A stretch of DNA of 64,000 nucleotides. It comes from Iris pallida. Lineage: Eukaryota > Streptophyta > Magnoliopsida > Asparagales > Iridaceae. Position 1 is the stretch's first letter, and each line of letters opens with the position of its first letter. The notes under the pieces were generated by a model, which was not told where the DNA came from, did no database searches, and saw nothing but the letters and a program-made list of their open reading frames with translations. A program made the translations under genes and the position numbers. This document shows, piece after piece, positions 1-12,369 of this stretch. Location of the stretch: the NCBI GenBank assembly GCA_029216955.1, contig JANAVB010033216.1:12090757-12154756 (forward strand). The letters run 5' to 3'.

Positions 1-45
1 ATCGTACATGGATGTTACCAGCGGATCAACCTCCTCGACTCTAGG
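1..45 (+). other. Short sequence resembling the TnpD coding start
   Basis: Bases 2-16 (tcgtacatggatgtt) nearly repeat 882-896, where the transposase frame encodes Arg-Thr-Trp-Met. The reading frame at the window edge also gives RTWM, then diverges and stops. This could be the edge of another TnpD copy or a short duplication. Too little is in the window to decide. Confidence 0.3.
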
Positions 46-757
46 TACTTATAAGTATTGACCGTATCGATTAGTATCGGTCTATCGGTTGGGTATAGGC
101 CGTATCTGTTGGTATGGTCTTAGCGAATTGGTATCGTCCTATCCGATATGTCGGCCGTATAGCTAGGATTCGTATTGGCCTTATCGATTCGGTATCGGCT
201 ATATCCGATAGGTATCGGTATATCGGATTAGTATCGACAGTATCAGATTAGTATGGTGGAAGGTTTAGTAACAACTGTACTTAGATTTCTCTCTTCTAGA
301 GCTAGATTACTATTGCAAGAGAGTCACGAGAGCGTAGTTGGCCAGTTACAGAACATATATGCTTCTTTTAATTTTGCTTTTTCTGATGGAAAAGGAAGCA
401 TGTATGTTACTGTAACTGGCCAATCACGATTTGGTGACTCTCCTGCAATGGTATTCTAGCTCGAGAAGAGAGAAATCCAAGTACAGTTGTTACTAATCCT
501 TCCACGATACTAATCTGAAACGGTCGATACTAATCTGACACGGCCGATACCTATCGAATATGACCAATACCAAATCGATAAGGCCAATATGAATCCTAGC
601 TGTACGGCCGATACATGTACATATCGGATAGGACGATACCAATTTATTAAGGCCAATACCAATCTGATACGTCCTATACCAAACCGATAAACCGATACTA
701 ATCTGATACGGTCGATACTAAGTACATCAGGCCTATACCAACGGATCCACCAATTAC
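46..757. repeat. Large foldback (inverted repeat) with ~20-nt loop
   Basis: The left arm (about 46-369) pairs with the right arm (about 390-757). Near the centre, catatatgcttctttt at ~353-369 faces aaaaggaagcatgtatg at 390-406, leaving a loop of about 20 bases. The inner ~110 bp of each arm is unique sequence. The outer ~210 bp is built from degenerate ~27-30-bp units of the type TTGGTATCGGCCGTATCC. Pairing is imperfect but continuous by eye. No transposase or clear TSD is seen. It may be a foldback/MITE insertion in the CACTA 5' region or part of that region itself. Any open reading frames here follow from the repeat and are not genes. Confidence 0.85.
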
Positions 758-862
758 TGTACGATAGGCCCAACGACTCCAGTTATATCCGGTTATTGGT
801 GAGTACATGATTACATAGTAATTCTGTTAGTCTTATGATACATATTTTACCTCCAATCTGCG
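758..862. other. Leader between foldback and transposase start
   Basis: About 100 bases upstream of the transposase ATG, AT-rich, with no motif I can name. It probably belongs to the 5' leader of the CACTA transposase gene. Confidence 0.3.
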
Positions 863-1428
863 ATGGATCATTACTTCTTTGATCGTACATGGATGTACAA
901 ACGACAACATGAGAGCAGAATAGGTGTGAGTGGCAATTTTCAGGCAGGCGTGGAAGTGTTTCTTAAGTATGACATGAGCAAAGCTCAGTACATAGACGGT
1001 ACCAAAATCAAGTGTCCATGTCATAATTATCGCAATAGACGTTACGAAGAAGTGGTGACTGTGAGAGATCATTTGACCCATAAGGATTTCGTACGTGATT
1101 ATGACATATGGTCATCGCAAGGTGAACTATATGCGGAAAGACAAGTTGCGAATGCTGCTACTTATGCTTTTAATGATAATGCTACAACGGATTTTGTCAT
1201 CGAAGACGAAGGATGCTCTGTTGATTATGGAGACCTACAGAATCTTGCACGAGATATGGTGTACGATACGACAGGGCCTAATTTTAATCCGGAGGATCCT
1301 AATCCCGAGGCGAAGGAGTTCTATGATATGTTTCAAGATGCAGATACTCCTCTACATCCTGGTTGTGATACTCATTCCGTACTGTCAGTGACGATACGGT
1401 TGTTGAGCATATAGTCTGATTTTAACTT
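863..1428 (+). pseudogene. CACTA TnpD transposase, N-terminal part (Transpos_assoc domain)
   Basis: The frame from the ATG at 863 begins MDHYFFDRTWMYKR and continues with a Cys-rich stretch (KIKCPCHNYRNRRY) and then VRDHLTHKDFVRDYDIWSSQGE. This is the layout of the plant transposase-associated domain (RSWMY, then IxCPCxxCxN, then HLxxxGF, then YxxWxxHGE) at about residues 7-88. The second Cys pair is only partly kept, with Tyr at one position. The following acidic linker (about residues 110-165) also fits TnpD. A TAG follows LLSI at 1412-1414; beyond it the frame stays homologous (SDFN) up to the retrotransposon at 1429. The gene resumes after 15356 in the same phase once one copy of AACTT is discounted. 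Interrupted and not functional. Confidence 0.85.
1424..1428. repeat. Target site duplication AACTT (left copy)
   Basis: AACTT lies directly before the TG of the 5' LTR and is repeated at 15357-15361 directly after the CA of the 3' LTR. This fixes both ends of the 13.9-kb LTR element. Confidence 0.92.
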
Positions 1429-4400
1429 TGTAAAACCCTTATAATTTAAACAAATATTTAAATTATTTTTGGATTTTATTTAATTCTAATTTATTTTTAT
1501 CTTGTTTATATTATATAAAAGGACTATAGCCATGGTTGAGTTTGAATATGCAAGACGACTAGAAAGTATGGCATGCCTAGCGTAGTCGGATATTTTAACT
1601 AGTATGCTAGCCATGTTAGGAATGCCATGGTCATATTGTAATCTCTTGCATGTTAACCATTCAAATTATGGCACAAGTTATATTTTTATTTAATTAATTA
1701 GTTAAGAAAGCCTTTATGACTTTTTAGGAGATCCGGTTGCACCAAACCTTTCCAAACCTCTTCCAAGCCAAACCCAACCCTATGTAGGCATATTGGGCAT
1801 TAATAAATATTAAAAATTACATTTATTTGTATTTAATTCAGATTTTGTAGTGTAATTACATAGATAGATTTAAATAGTTCTATATTAGGAAACCCCTTTT
1901 TAAATCCTCAATCCAATCAACTTGCCAACTCACCAAACAACTAAATCATGCAAAGTGGACCCCCACCATGCTAATTTCGGCCAAACAATCCCCCCATGGC
2001 CGAATGCATCAAATTAAATAGGATTTAAATCTTAGATTGCTTAACATTCATTTAAGGATATGTTTAAATATACCAACTTATCCCAACCCTTAACCAAATC
2101 CGAATCTTTCTCTCCCTCACCTTTGGCCGACCAAAATCCTCTCCCTCTCCATAATTTTGGCAGAAATAAACTTCTCATAGCCTCTATACATCATCTCCTC
2201 CATTGTACATCTCTCCATCCTTCACAAAAACTCATCTCCTCCACCATACATCCCTGAAACCCCTCAAAACAAATCCTAAAAACTCCATCTCCCCCATCCA
2301 ATCCTCTATAGCCATTATCAACTCTCCCATACTCACCAAAATAGGATTAGCAAGCGAGGATAGCGGAAAAGATTGGAGCTTTGGTGAAGAGAAGTCATCA
2401 TCACCCTTCCTAGCAAGGATCTTTGGTAAGAACCCAAATCTTTTCTTCTAAAAACCTTTGCTAAAATTCTGTAGAAAATATATTATTAATTCTGTAGAAA
2501 TTATATTTTGATGGCTTTTGTTAGGTATAGTCATCCATAAAGGTTTCATGAAATATATGCATAATATTCATGTGTCGGTAGGATCAAAATTAACTCTATT
2601 GTAAAGAAACTATGAGTTATTGGTGCCTATTTTTGAAACTGAATTTTACGTGTGTTAATATACATAAATTAGGATTTTTTAAGTATTTTTTCATGATTTT
2701 AGCAACTCAAATCTGGTCGAGAAAATTGTAGGTCAAAACTAGCTAATTTCGGGTAACCGGCTGACCTAGAATGTCCCAAACTTGTAGTATAACTCAACCC
2801 TTGTACCTCTGATATTGTTCTATAAAATAAATTATTTTATTGCTGTTTAAAATATATTTTTGGTTATTTTAGCAATTTTGAGTCATTAACTATGTTCCGG
2901 ACGAGTTTCGGGTAGACTAGCTGACTTATTAATCAACTAGTCATATAATGTCTTTAGAAATATTAATTCTGGAATTTTAGAGATAAATCTATAAAAAATT
3001 AGTTTAAATATTATTTTTATGATTTTTATATAATTTTTAAGTATGTTATTGAAGTAGGGGCATAACCGACTAATTAAAAGTTAGAAATCCTAAAAACTGT
3101 GTTTCGATGTCTCGTGGAACCTGTGTGTGATTGTATGGATATAAATAGTTTCAGGAGAGATTGAATATAATTTTAACACATTACTTTGACTAATTAAGTC
3201 GTATCGTAAGTTTCATGAGTAGTGACTTAATTTAGTTAATTAATTATCTAGGAGTGTCGGGTTCCGGAGGCGTGGACGCGGGAGCGGTGTTTCATATTTA
3301 CAGCATAGAATTAGACAAGATACCTTGCCATTATACTGTTTATTGTCAGTTTACATTCTATTACATATTACTGTTCGTTTATTTTCAGTTCTTACAGTTC
3401 TTGATTTACTACCTGCTTAGTGATATTAATTTATTTGTTATTATGCTTTGATTGCATATGGCCCTAGAGTTAAGGGACTACCGTTTGTAGTATATCGCAT
3501 ATACCATGACATCGTTGTACCACGAGGAAGTGTGAGATGAGTGACATGCAGAGGTCCTTACGTATTGGCTGATCCCTAGTGTGCATGCTTAGGGCTAACT
3601 GCTAATAGAGGCATGTTAGGAGACATAGCAGTTAGTAGAGGTATATGGTCGTAGATGCGACTTAAATAAGAGCATCGGGTGGGAAGAACAATACCTGACA
3701 TATGGACTTTTTTGCACTTCCCTGCATACCTGTGCGCTCCACCGGAGACGCAGGCTCCAGGTGCCGTCTGACGTTTTCCAGAGCGTTATGGACGTAGCCC
3801 CTTTCACATGATGTCCTCTGACGATCTTCGGACGTTACGGACGTAGGCCCCTGGTGCCCTATATGGGGACTATGCCGATCCCATTTACAGCCAGGGCTCA
3901 TGCGTCGAAGGATTGTTTCTCAACTGCATGTTATTGCCACTTTAGTACGGTTAGGTTACCTATTTATGTCTTGTCACTTTCTTTAATTGTGACATAATTT
4001 ATATTCAGTATTTATATGGCATGTTTATTGTATCTTGTTACGTCCCTCTGAGGACCTGGTTATCTCGTCAGGTGTGTGCTTTGTGACTTTTCGCATGTGT
4101 TCTAGCCAAGGCCGTGATCTTTTCCATTTCTTCGAGGATGATTGCTCTTGGTTCGTCTTGTCATTTTTAGATATCATTTCCTTGTATATTTCTTTCTTTT
4201 AAAATAGTTGTAGTGGATTTGTCTCCGCCCAACTACATGTATAAATGACAAATTCTTGAGTTGATTATAATATTATTTTTTATTGTTGTGGATGAGATTT
4301 AGTTATCATGGTTTTACTGTATTTTATAGCTTATATATACATACGGGATTCCATACATTGGAGTATACTTCGTATGTATACAGCTGGCATGGATACGTAC

Positions 4401-4434
4401 CTAGCCCTAAGTATTTTGGGACTGGGGCGTTACA
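1429..4434 (+). repeat. 5' LTR of the nested retrotransposon
   Basis: TG...CA-bounded direct repeat of 3006 bp, matching 12370-15356 along its length with scattered substitutions and small indels. No coding potential is apparent. AT-rich blocks alternate with a GC-richer part (about 3680-3900). Confidence 0.93.
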
Positions 4435-7400
4435 TGTTTTTGTGGTGGTCCATGCAGGTCGAGTTTATCACTTCGGTTACATTACTGTACCGATGTGAGC
4501 CTGCATATAGGATTAGGATATATGAATCTCATCCACAAGCTTGACTTCCTCCCTTGATTCCAAATCTCGAACTCTCGTCCGATTATCTTGACTTCCTTCT
4601 GCTTGATTCCTTTCACTGTAAATCTTATCTTCTTTCGTGCTGAATAGGGAGGTTAGGAGATAACTCATACGAGTATACATGTTATATTCCTCAAATACTC
4701 TATTAGTTGACTTCATAAGTTGAGTAGTATGACTACAACCTACCACCCGTATCCTTTTAACCTAGTATTAAAGTGTAACAGAGTGATAATAAATATATGC
4801 TAGTGTAGGAGAGATGTTTACCTAGAATATAGAGATTTTGTAGCCCATACCCATTGGTCAACTAAGGCCTGATACAAGAACCAGTAGGACGACTGTATAC
4901 GCAAGCACACCGGATAAGACTTAGATCCTTGTGAAACTCGAACTATTTATTACTGCTTGTAACGTATTCTCCGGCACTTATACTTTAAACTACCTTGAAT
5001 GTCGACGCTATTTATAGCCTAGTTTTGCAAGCTTATTCTTTGTCGAGCTTGTTCAGGACATATATATACTGGGGACGCCCACAAGCATATTGTCTAATTA
5101 GAATAATTGTATTATGGTCTGATCAACTATAGTGCACTTGGTTCGCTCTTCATATAATTATCCCACGTAGATTGAGATATGGAGGTATCTAGGATCTCAT
5201 CCGCGACTACATTGACAATTTCTCTTGAATTACACATTCGTCTTTGAATTACATAATTGTATTCAATGACATCTTTCTTGAACTCTTTATTACTTTTGTC
5301 TTTCACTGATTGGAAAGACGAGCACTCGTATTTGATAGATAAATACAGGATATCTCCATGGCCATATTAGTCATATGCATATGTATAGCTACCATCGGCC
5401 AAGCCATATAACTAGAACCTTGCCTAAAGTTGCTCGTCCTTCCCTCGACCCTAATAGTAATATCGTGACCTTCTAGTCATTTGAGCTTGAAAGATGAGTA
5501 AGATCTTACCCTTGGGTAAACCATAAACCTATGAGACTATCTAATCTCTAGGAATCATTTATTGTGAGTCTCCAAATATTCATCTTGATTATTGGCTTAA
5601 CTAGCAACTCGTATGCCTTAACTCAAACCTTACTTGACTAGGCCCCTACAGTTTAGACAGAGAAGAATAGACCGAAACAATGACAAGCATTGCAAGGACC
5701 GTGGTAGACACCCATTCCAAGATTAGAGATCCAACAGATGTTACTCTAGGTACAAAATTCTATTATCAAAGAAGTGACATAATATTAGAACAACACATTC
5801 ACCAGCTTAGCCAAAATCTGTAGCATGATGCCCCGTTATTATTTTGTATTAGTAATCAACAAGTGATGCATGGGCACTACATTTAATACCTCTAGAATGC
5901 TTGTGACTATAGTCTGGCAGGTTTGACACAAATAGAAATTTATGACTTAGTAGTTAGGGATCTTTCCCATGACGAGCTTTAGAGTTCGTTATTCCACCGA
6001 TAGACTCTCGTATACCATGGACAAGCGGGTCATTCCATTTTATCGACTCAGGTACTACTGTACGTGATCATTTCCATTTATTAGGACTCGGGGTACAATC
6101 CTCGAAACTGATTCACAACTACCCTATCATGTTATCGATCACATCGTGACTTATTATTTCCAAAGGTCAAGGTACGATGTCGCGACTCAAATATTCCTAA
6201 CCTCATTATTCCTAAAACTATGTCCTAGCCTCTAGAGTGAATAAATTGTAAGCCATTCTTACTTTTAGGAATTTGGGGATCACCGATTAATTGAGGTAAA
6301 TTAGTTCTCACTAGGATGATAAATTAGTGACTCGTAAACTCCCACTTTCTTTTTAGATCTTTTGGAGTCCCTTACCGTGACTTTGATATTTGAAGTGTAA
6401 TACTAGCTGTTACCTTCCAACAAAATTTATATGCAAAACTTAAACGAGTCCACCTTCAAGTAGACATAGCATGTCCTACACAAACACATCTTCTTGGACT
6501 CTATTATTATGATACGACTTTCAGGTCAAAAGGGACTAGCGATAACCCTTACCATAACATCGATGTACTTTTAGACTGCAGTTAGAGATCCAACCTTGAC
6601 TCAAATCTTTTGGCCCAATATATGGTTGTGATCTACTCGAAGCCCTCTACGCACATGCTACTAGTGTGCCACTCAATAGATGCCTTGTGTGCTACTTAAA
6701 CACAGAAGTCACGGAAGGCGCATCTCATGACTTACAAAACCTATTCTACCAACCCGACGGGAAATTTGCCCAACCACTTGAATTTGAACCTATTCTACAT
6801 TACCCTAACCTAATAGGGATGGTTTAAAATTCCACAAAATTTTGTCCAGCCACCATAGATTAAAATCTAAAGTTCATGCAATCAAAGATTGAAGTCCAAT
6901 TAGGGAACCTATTGAGACTCAGTTAAACCCATCATAGCCCATCGCCATATTGGGACTATAAAACCAAACTTGATGAAATAGGCCCTCACCCCTATTATGT
7001 AGGTCCCACCTCTTGGCTCACTAATTCTCCTTCCATAGATTTCGTAACTGCATCTCTTTGTAGCCTATGTTATGCATCTCTCGGTACCAACTTGCTTCCA
7101 GATATACTTGACCAAGACCTCTCATACTGTCTTGACCAAACATAATTAATATATGGGCCATATTAAATAGATAATACCTAGACTTCCTATAGAGTCTTTG
7201 ACTATGATTGGAAATACCTCATACTTCCTACAACTCCTTGAAATTTGACCTTCTTAGAAGCCCTATTATTGTGCTTTTCCCGATTAACCAAGTTCTATAA
7301 GTTGGGTAAAATATTGAACTTATTCTACTCTACCTCTCAGAATGGGATTACAACCGTGACCGTTCTTCCGTCTGTATGGAATTTATGAAACGATCTTTTA

Positions 7401-9196
7401 TTTGCATTTTATATCCCTTTGCTCGTGCGTTTAAATAACTACGGTAACAGATTGCAACCTAAATTCTTCAAGTCAATCATAGAATCATTTTTGTTTAAAT
7501 CAATAGCAAATTTTTTGAGGCAAATAGATCGTAAGCCTCTCTAAGGAACATAAGATTTTGGAAATAACAAGTGGATGGAAATAATTGGTTCCAATTAGAC
7601 TAATAATTCAATGGTTTATAACGTCGACCCATATTCGTATCATGTGATACCCTCGACCGTGATTTTGATAATTGAAGCACAACGCTAGCCTTTTCCTTTC
7701 GACAAAGTTCACACTCACGAACTAGACTAGTCATGCTACTCACATGACATACATGTCCAATACAAACGAACTTTTCAGTGCTCCATTTAAAAATTACACC
7801 ACGTGTATGACACATTGTTTCCTCAAAACAAACCATAGAGACCCAAATTCGGCCTATTCGATTTCGCAAAAGATTTCGCAAAAAATTGCAAACTTGTGGT
7901 AGTACTTAAGTTAGCAGTACTACTGCAAGCCTGCGACTAGTGTGCTCATTCACAATTAGGATTGATTTAATTTTAGGAGAATAAATCGGACTAGGAGTCC
8001 CTTATTTAATTAGACCCTTGGATAGTTAAGATATTTATGTAGGCCATGTGATTTAGCTAATGATTTATTGAAGTCTCGGTATAGATAAATCGAAGAATTT
8101 TTTCTAATAGAATATGTTATTTTGTTTTGACATGTTGGTAGGATCCAAGGTGGGTAGAATATACGTTTGGTAAGTTAGGACTTCGTAGAATTCAATTCCT
8201 AATTTTGATCATTTTTTGTGCCATTTTATCTTTTGCCTTCTCTAAACCTCGTTTTATTTTCAAAACTATTTTGCGATCATTTTATTTTTATTCCTAATCT
8301 TGGTTCAATTATCTATATATTAATTCAAGTCGTCTTCGTTCATTTTGTGATCGTTTTGTTTTTAAAACTGATACTTTTACTCAAGGACAAATACTTATAT
8401 TTTCTTATCATGATCGACTTATTTGAATTTATTGAAGTTCCTTTGAAATTCTTATGGATATAGTTGAAATAATTTTTGATGACTTGCAATGGTAAGACAG
8501 ATGCGCACTGTCCCCATTTATTGGAATTATGGAGACTGCGGGTTCACTGCAGTCAGAAGCACACTGGTGTGGCATGGTCCCTAAGTTGAAATAATTTCAA
8601 TTATGCGTAGGTTGTCAAATATTACTAAAACTATATCCTAGTTGTATTATTGATGTTTTGATTTATTATGTCAATATTGGGTAGAGTTAATAAAGTGTTC
8701 GATAAAATATTATACTTGAGTCATGAAACCAAGGGTTCACGGCAGCCAGATGTACACTGGCGAGGCATGGATTCTCGGTTAAATGACTTCGGATATACTT
8801 ATGATTTTCGAATATCATAGCGACTATATCTTTTATCGGCATACGACTATTATTTTTTTTCTTTTTTTTCTTTCAAATTTATTTGATGTCTTATTTCTTG
8901 TTACCACCTTCTCTACAACTAGTAGCTCTTTATTTCTTTCATATTTTTCTATTTCTGAATCGTCATATTTTAAACCTATTTTGATTTCCTTCCACTATAT
9001 TTCTAAAACGTATTTATATTTTGATTCTATATGTTTGATCAATTTTGATCATTCATCACATTATTTTTTTTGATTATATTTTTTGTCGTACTTATTCATA
9101 TCGATTGGTCATGTCATATTTTGATGATATTCTTGGTTGTGCCTATTTGTATCTTTTGAAATTTTGAGGACGAAATTTTTCTAAGGTGGGTAGATT

Positions 9197-11598
9197 TGTA
9201 AGCCCACTTCCCAAATTTTTAATTTTTTAATTTTATTTGTTTATGATTAATTTTATGGTTATTGTGAGTCATGTAAAAGCTTGTAGGTGGGCTATAACCA
9301 TATTAAGGTCATATGACCTCTAGATAGCTTATATATGTATTATTTAGCTATCTTATATTTTTTACAATTTTTGGATACTTTTAGGTATTTAATATTTAAG
9401 GTTTAATTATTTTTAAGGACATTCAGGATTTACTGTAAAGTCATACGAGGGTATTTCTGGACAAATATTTTTATTTGGGCTTTAAATGACTAAAAATATT
9501 TTCTAGAATATTTTAAAAATTTTCTGGATTTTTTAGAATTTTTGAGAATTTTTATATAATTAAAACATATAGAATTTATACTTTATAGGTTTTTGGAACT
9601 TACTGCGAGGTCACACGATGATATTTTGTGTTAAAATATTTTATTTATATTATAGACACTTAGAAATATTTTCTAGAATTTTCTAGAATTTTTCTGGATT
9701 TTTCTGCAATTTATTTTGATTTATTTGGACTTAAAATAATTTTTAAATGATTTTTTGAATTAAATAAATAATTACCCAATAATCCACCCGGGGGGCCCAC
9801 CTGTCGGCGCCCGCTAAAGTAACCGCCTCTCTCTCTCCTATATATATGCATTGTATATTCACAAACCCTAATTAATTATAGCCTCCTCCTTTTGGAGTTT
9901 GATCCCGGTGATTCCCATTTTTGCGTTCCATTTTTTGTTAGAAGCATATTGAGGTATAGTTTCTGGGTATCTAATTTATTTTCGTAATTTCTAAACCTAA
10001 ATTTCTGAAAATTTCGTAGAGTGTCAGTTGTCCGAAACTTGACACGTTTCGGTGTTTTCGAGATTCCGGTAGAACCAGAAATCGAAATCGTGAACCGTTT
10101 GATGTTTCGGAAAGCTAACACCGAGCTTTATGACATATATTTTTTCCAGAAATTATTTCATTTATTTAGTATTTTAGTTTTTCTGTTGAACTCAGAACTG
10201 ATCGGTTGATCTCCGTTTGGTCACGATTAGCCATAACGGTGATATCTTTTGACCAAAGCATAATTTTGCGGCACGGTCAATTCCAGCAAACTCGTGGCAC
10301 TGAAATCTACCAAGGTGCACTTTCAAAATCTAGAGTTCACAGCATTTGACTAAAAAGTCAATGGCACGTCTCGATTTGCGTGCCATGGTTTTCGAAATTG
10401 AGAAACACGACTTTTGATGGCCAAACTTGCATATTTAGATTATATTCAGATTATTATTAGGTTAAATTAGATTTTTAAGTGAATTATTACAGAATTAATT
10501 ATTATTAGATTAGTAACCCAACTAGCCACTATTTAGAACTAGAACATTAGAATTGATTTGTGGTTTTCGTGCACTGTTCGTGGTGCGATGTGTGTTATAG
10601 GTTGACAGCTTATAGATCGGCATCCCCTCATCCTCGGCTTGTGACTACGGTTTGTACAAGGATTCAGGCAAGTACAATATTGTATTTATATTTTAGTTTA
10701 TTATAATGTTTACTCCATAGTTTTCTCGTTTGATATCTCGTTGAGTCATTGCTTGATATTCCATTGAGACACGATTATGACAATGTATTTATCGTATTCT
10801 TCTTAGCGTATCATTGACCATTTTTTATTGTTAGAGAGTCGGAAGGGAAAATACTCGGTAAATACGTGAACAAACCCAATTACCGTTACCGAATGATAGC
10901 TAAGTAATACACACCCACGTATGAGTTAGCCGTACCAATTACTGAATGATTGCCATCGTATGATGTGCCGTATTAGCCCAGCCATTCACGTATTTGAAGG
11001 TATTTCACACACATAGTAGTTTCTATTTTTTTTTCTTTTTCTAGTTCATTATCTTGTCAGTTCATATCCTGCTAGTTTACATCTTGCCAGTTTATATCCT
11101 GTTAGATCACGTCTTGCCAGTTTCCTTTTGCCACTTCATATCTTGTTAGTTCTTGTCTTGCTAGTTCTTTTTATATTCTTTACCTTCATGGTTTCTCGCT
11201 TGTTCTAACTTATTTTGGACTAACAACATTAATTGCAATATGCTTGTACTCTGCTCCTTTCCTGACTGGATCGTTGTTATAGGTGAGATTGACGTGCATA
11301 CTCTTGCGCTATGGACCATACGAGGGGGAGATAGAGACTCGAAGGCTAAACCATAGAAGACTAGTTAGTTGTGTGGTAGTTTTCTATAAATGTAAAAGCT
11401 TACATTCTTCTTCAAATGTAAAACTTCTATATTTTGTAAAGTTGATTTAGTTGTTGTGAATGAGCAGTTAGTATTTATGAGCACTTTATTTATTGCGGGC
11501 TAGACAGCGTACTACCGCCGATACCGCGGCGTAGGCTGGGCTTGGACACGTCTCGTATCCAAAAAGCGGGTGCGGTTATCCAGGAGCGGGTTGTGACA
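9197..11598 (+). repeat. LTR of a second gypsy element inside the internal region
   Basis: The block gaggacgaaatttttctaag (9168-9187) followed by TGTAAGCCCACTTCCC at 9197 has the form of a Tekay 3' internal end plus LTR start. It resembles the array LTRs, whose coding-strand start is TGTGAGCCTACTTCCC. A matching LTR end (GGAGCGGGTTGTGACA) finishes at 11598 and resembles the array LTR end (GGAGCGGTTCGTGACA). The resulting ~2.4-kb LTR has no partner in the window. Sequence just upstream (about 8100-9196) is presumably the 3' internal part of the same truncated element. Confidence 0.65.
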
Positions 11599-12333
11599 TC
11601 ACCCATGCAAATATCGACCCATTCCCTTAACTAAACTGAATACTCAAGATTTATGCAAGGCGTAGCACACCTATGACGTATGCCTTCCAACAAGCAAGCG
11701 CATGCCTCCTATACAACACCAAACATCAGCCCACACATATTAGTCATTATGACTTAGAGTTTTCAAAACACTTGCCTAATCATATTCTATAGCCTGGGTT
11801 CTTTAATTATCATTGATTCTCATCACTTGGCCATAAATTTTTCTTTCCTAAGTTTTCAAGCTCACTTCTTTGTTTCCCATGTTAGACGTAGAACGAATCC
11901 TTCTGAACCGACACACCTTAGTATATTCAAACAAGAGGTCGCTACCAGCTTGTCAAAAGCATGACCCCTAGAGTGACAATGTTTGATTGTAGTAACATTC
12001 TTATAGTTGTTATTGACCAAGAATGTCACGGTGTTATCGAGGCTCACTTAGAATCAAAGACTGCGGTCAAAAGTGTCCATTATTCTCGTGCCGCTCCCTA
12101 GAAATTGTCCTCCTCAAAGTCTTGTAATGATGACGATCTTTACGGGTGGCCAACTTCTATAAGTTGGGTAGAGTCTGGAAGGAAGCATACCCCATCTTGT
12201 AGAATATGAGATCAATTAGGATTTCTATGACAACCACCCCTTCATCCTTTCAAAAAAAAAATGAGCTACAATTTTACGTACCTACTCTCCCTCCGTACAA
12301 AATCTCGCAATTCTTGATATTATGATTATTTTT

Positions 12334-12369
12334 AATTTCGAGGACGAAATTGTCATAAGTTTGGTAGGA
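12334..12369 (+). other. Conserved 3' internal end / polypurine region
   Basis: The sequence aatttcgaggacgaaatt (12334-12351), followed by taagtttggtagga directly before the 3' LTR, corresponds to the end of plant Ty3-gypsy internal regions where plus-strand priming occurs. The purine tract is weakened by T residues. Confidence 0.6.

Larger units (their letters stand above)
4435..12369 (+). other. Degenerate internal region of the nested retrotransposon
   Basis: About 7.9 kb between the LTRs without any open frame I can assign to gag, protease, RT or integrase on either strand. It contains remains of a second LTR element (9197-11598 and sequence before it). There are also diverged internal repeats: 6375-6430 resembles 7645-7700, and ~8540-8580 resembles ~8727-8770. 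Without the inner LTR the region is about 5.5 kb, close to a usual gypsy gag-pol length, so heavily decayed coding sequence is possible. The region could also be a non-autonomous filler. The usual initiator-tRNA primer site is not evident after the 5' LTR. Confidence 0.6.

Noticed and set aside
253..459. Open frame in the centre of the foldback
   Set aside because: It spans both arms and the loop of an inverted repeat and has no protein features.
7600..7881. Minus-strand frame with a CxxC pair (ECELCRKEK) as an integrase zinc site
   Set aside because: It lies opposite to the orientation of the surrounding LTR element, lacks the two His residues and has no neighbouring pol motifs.
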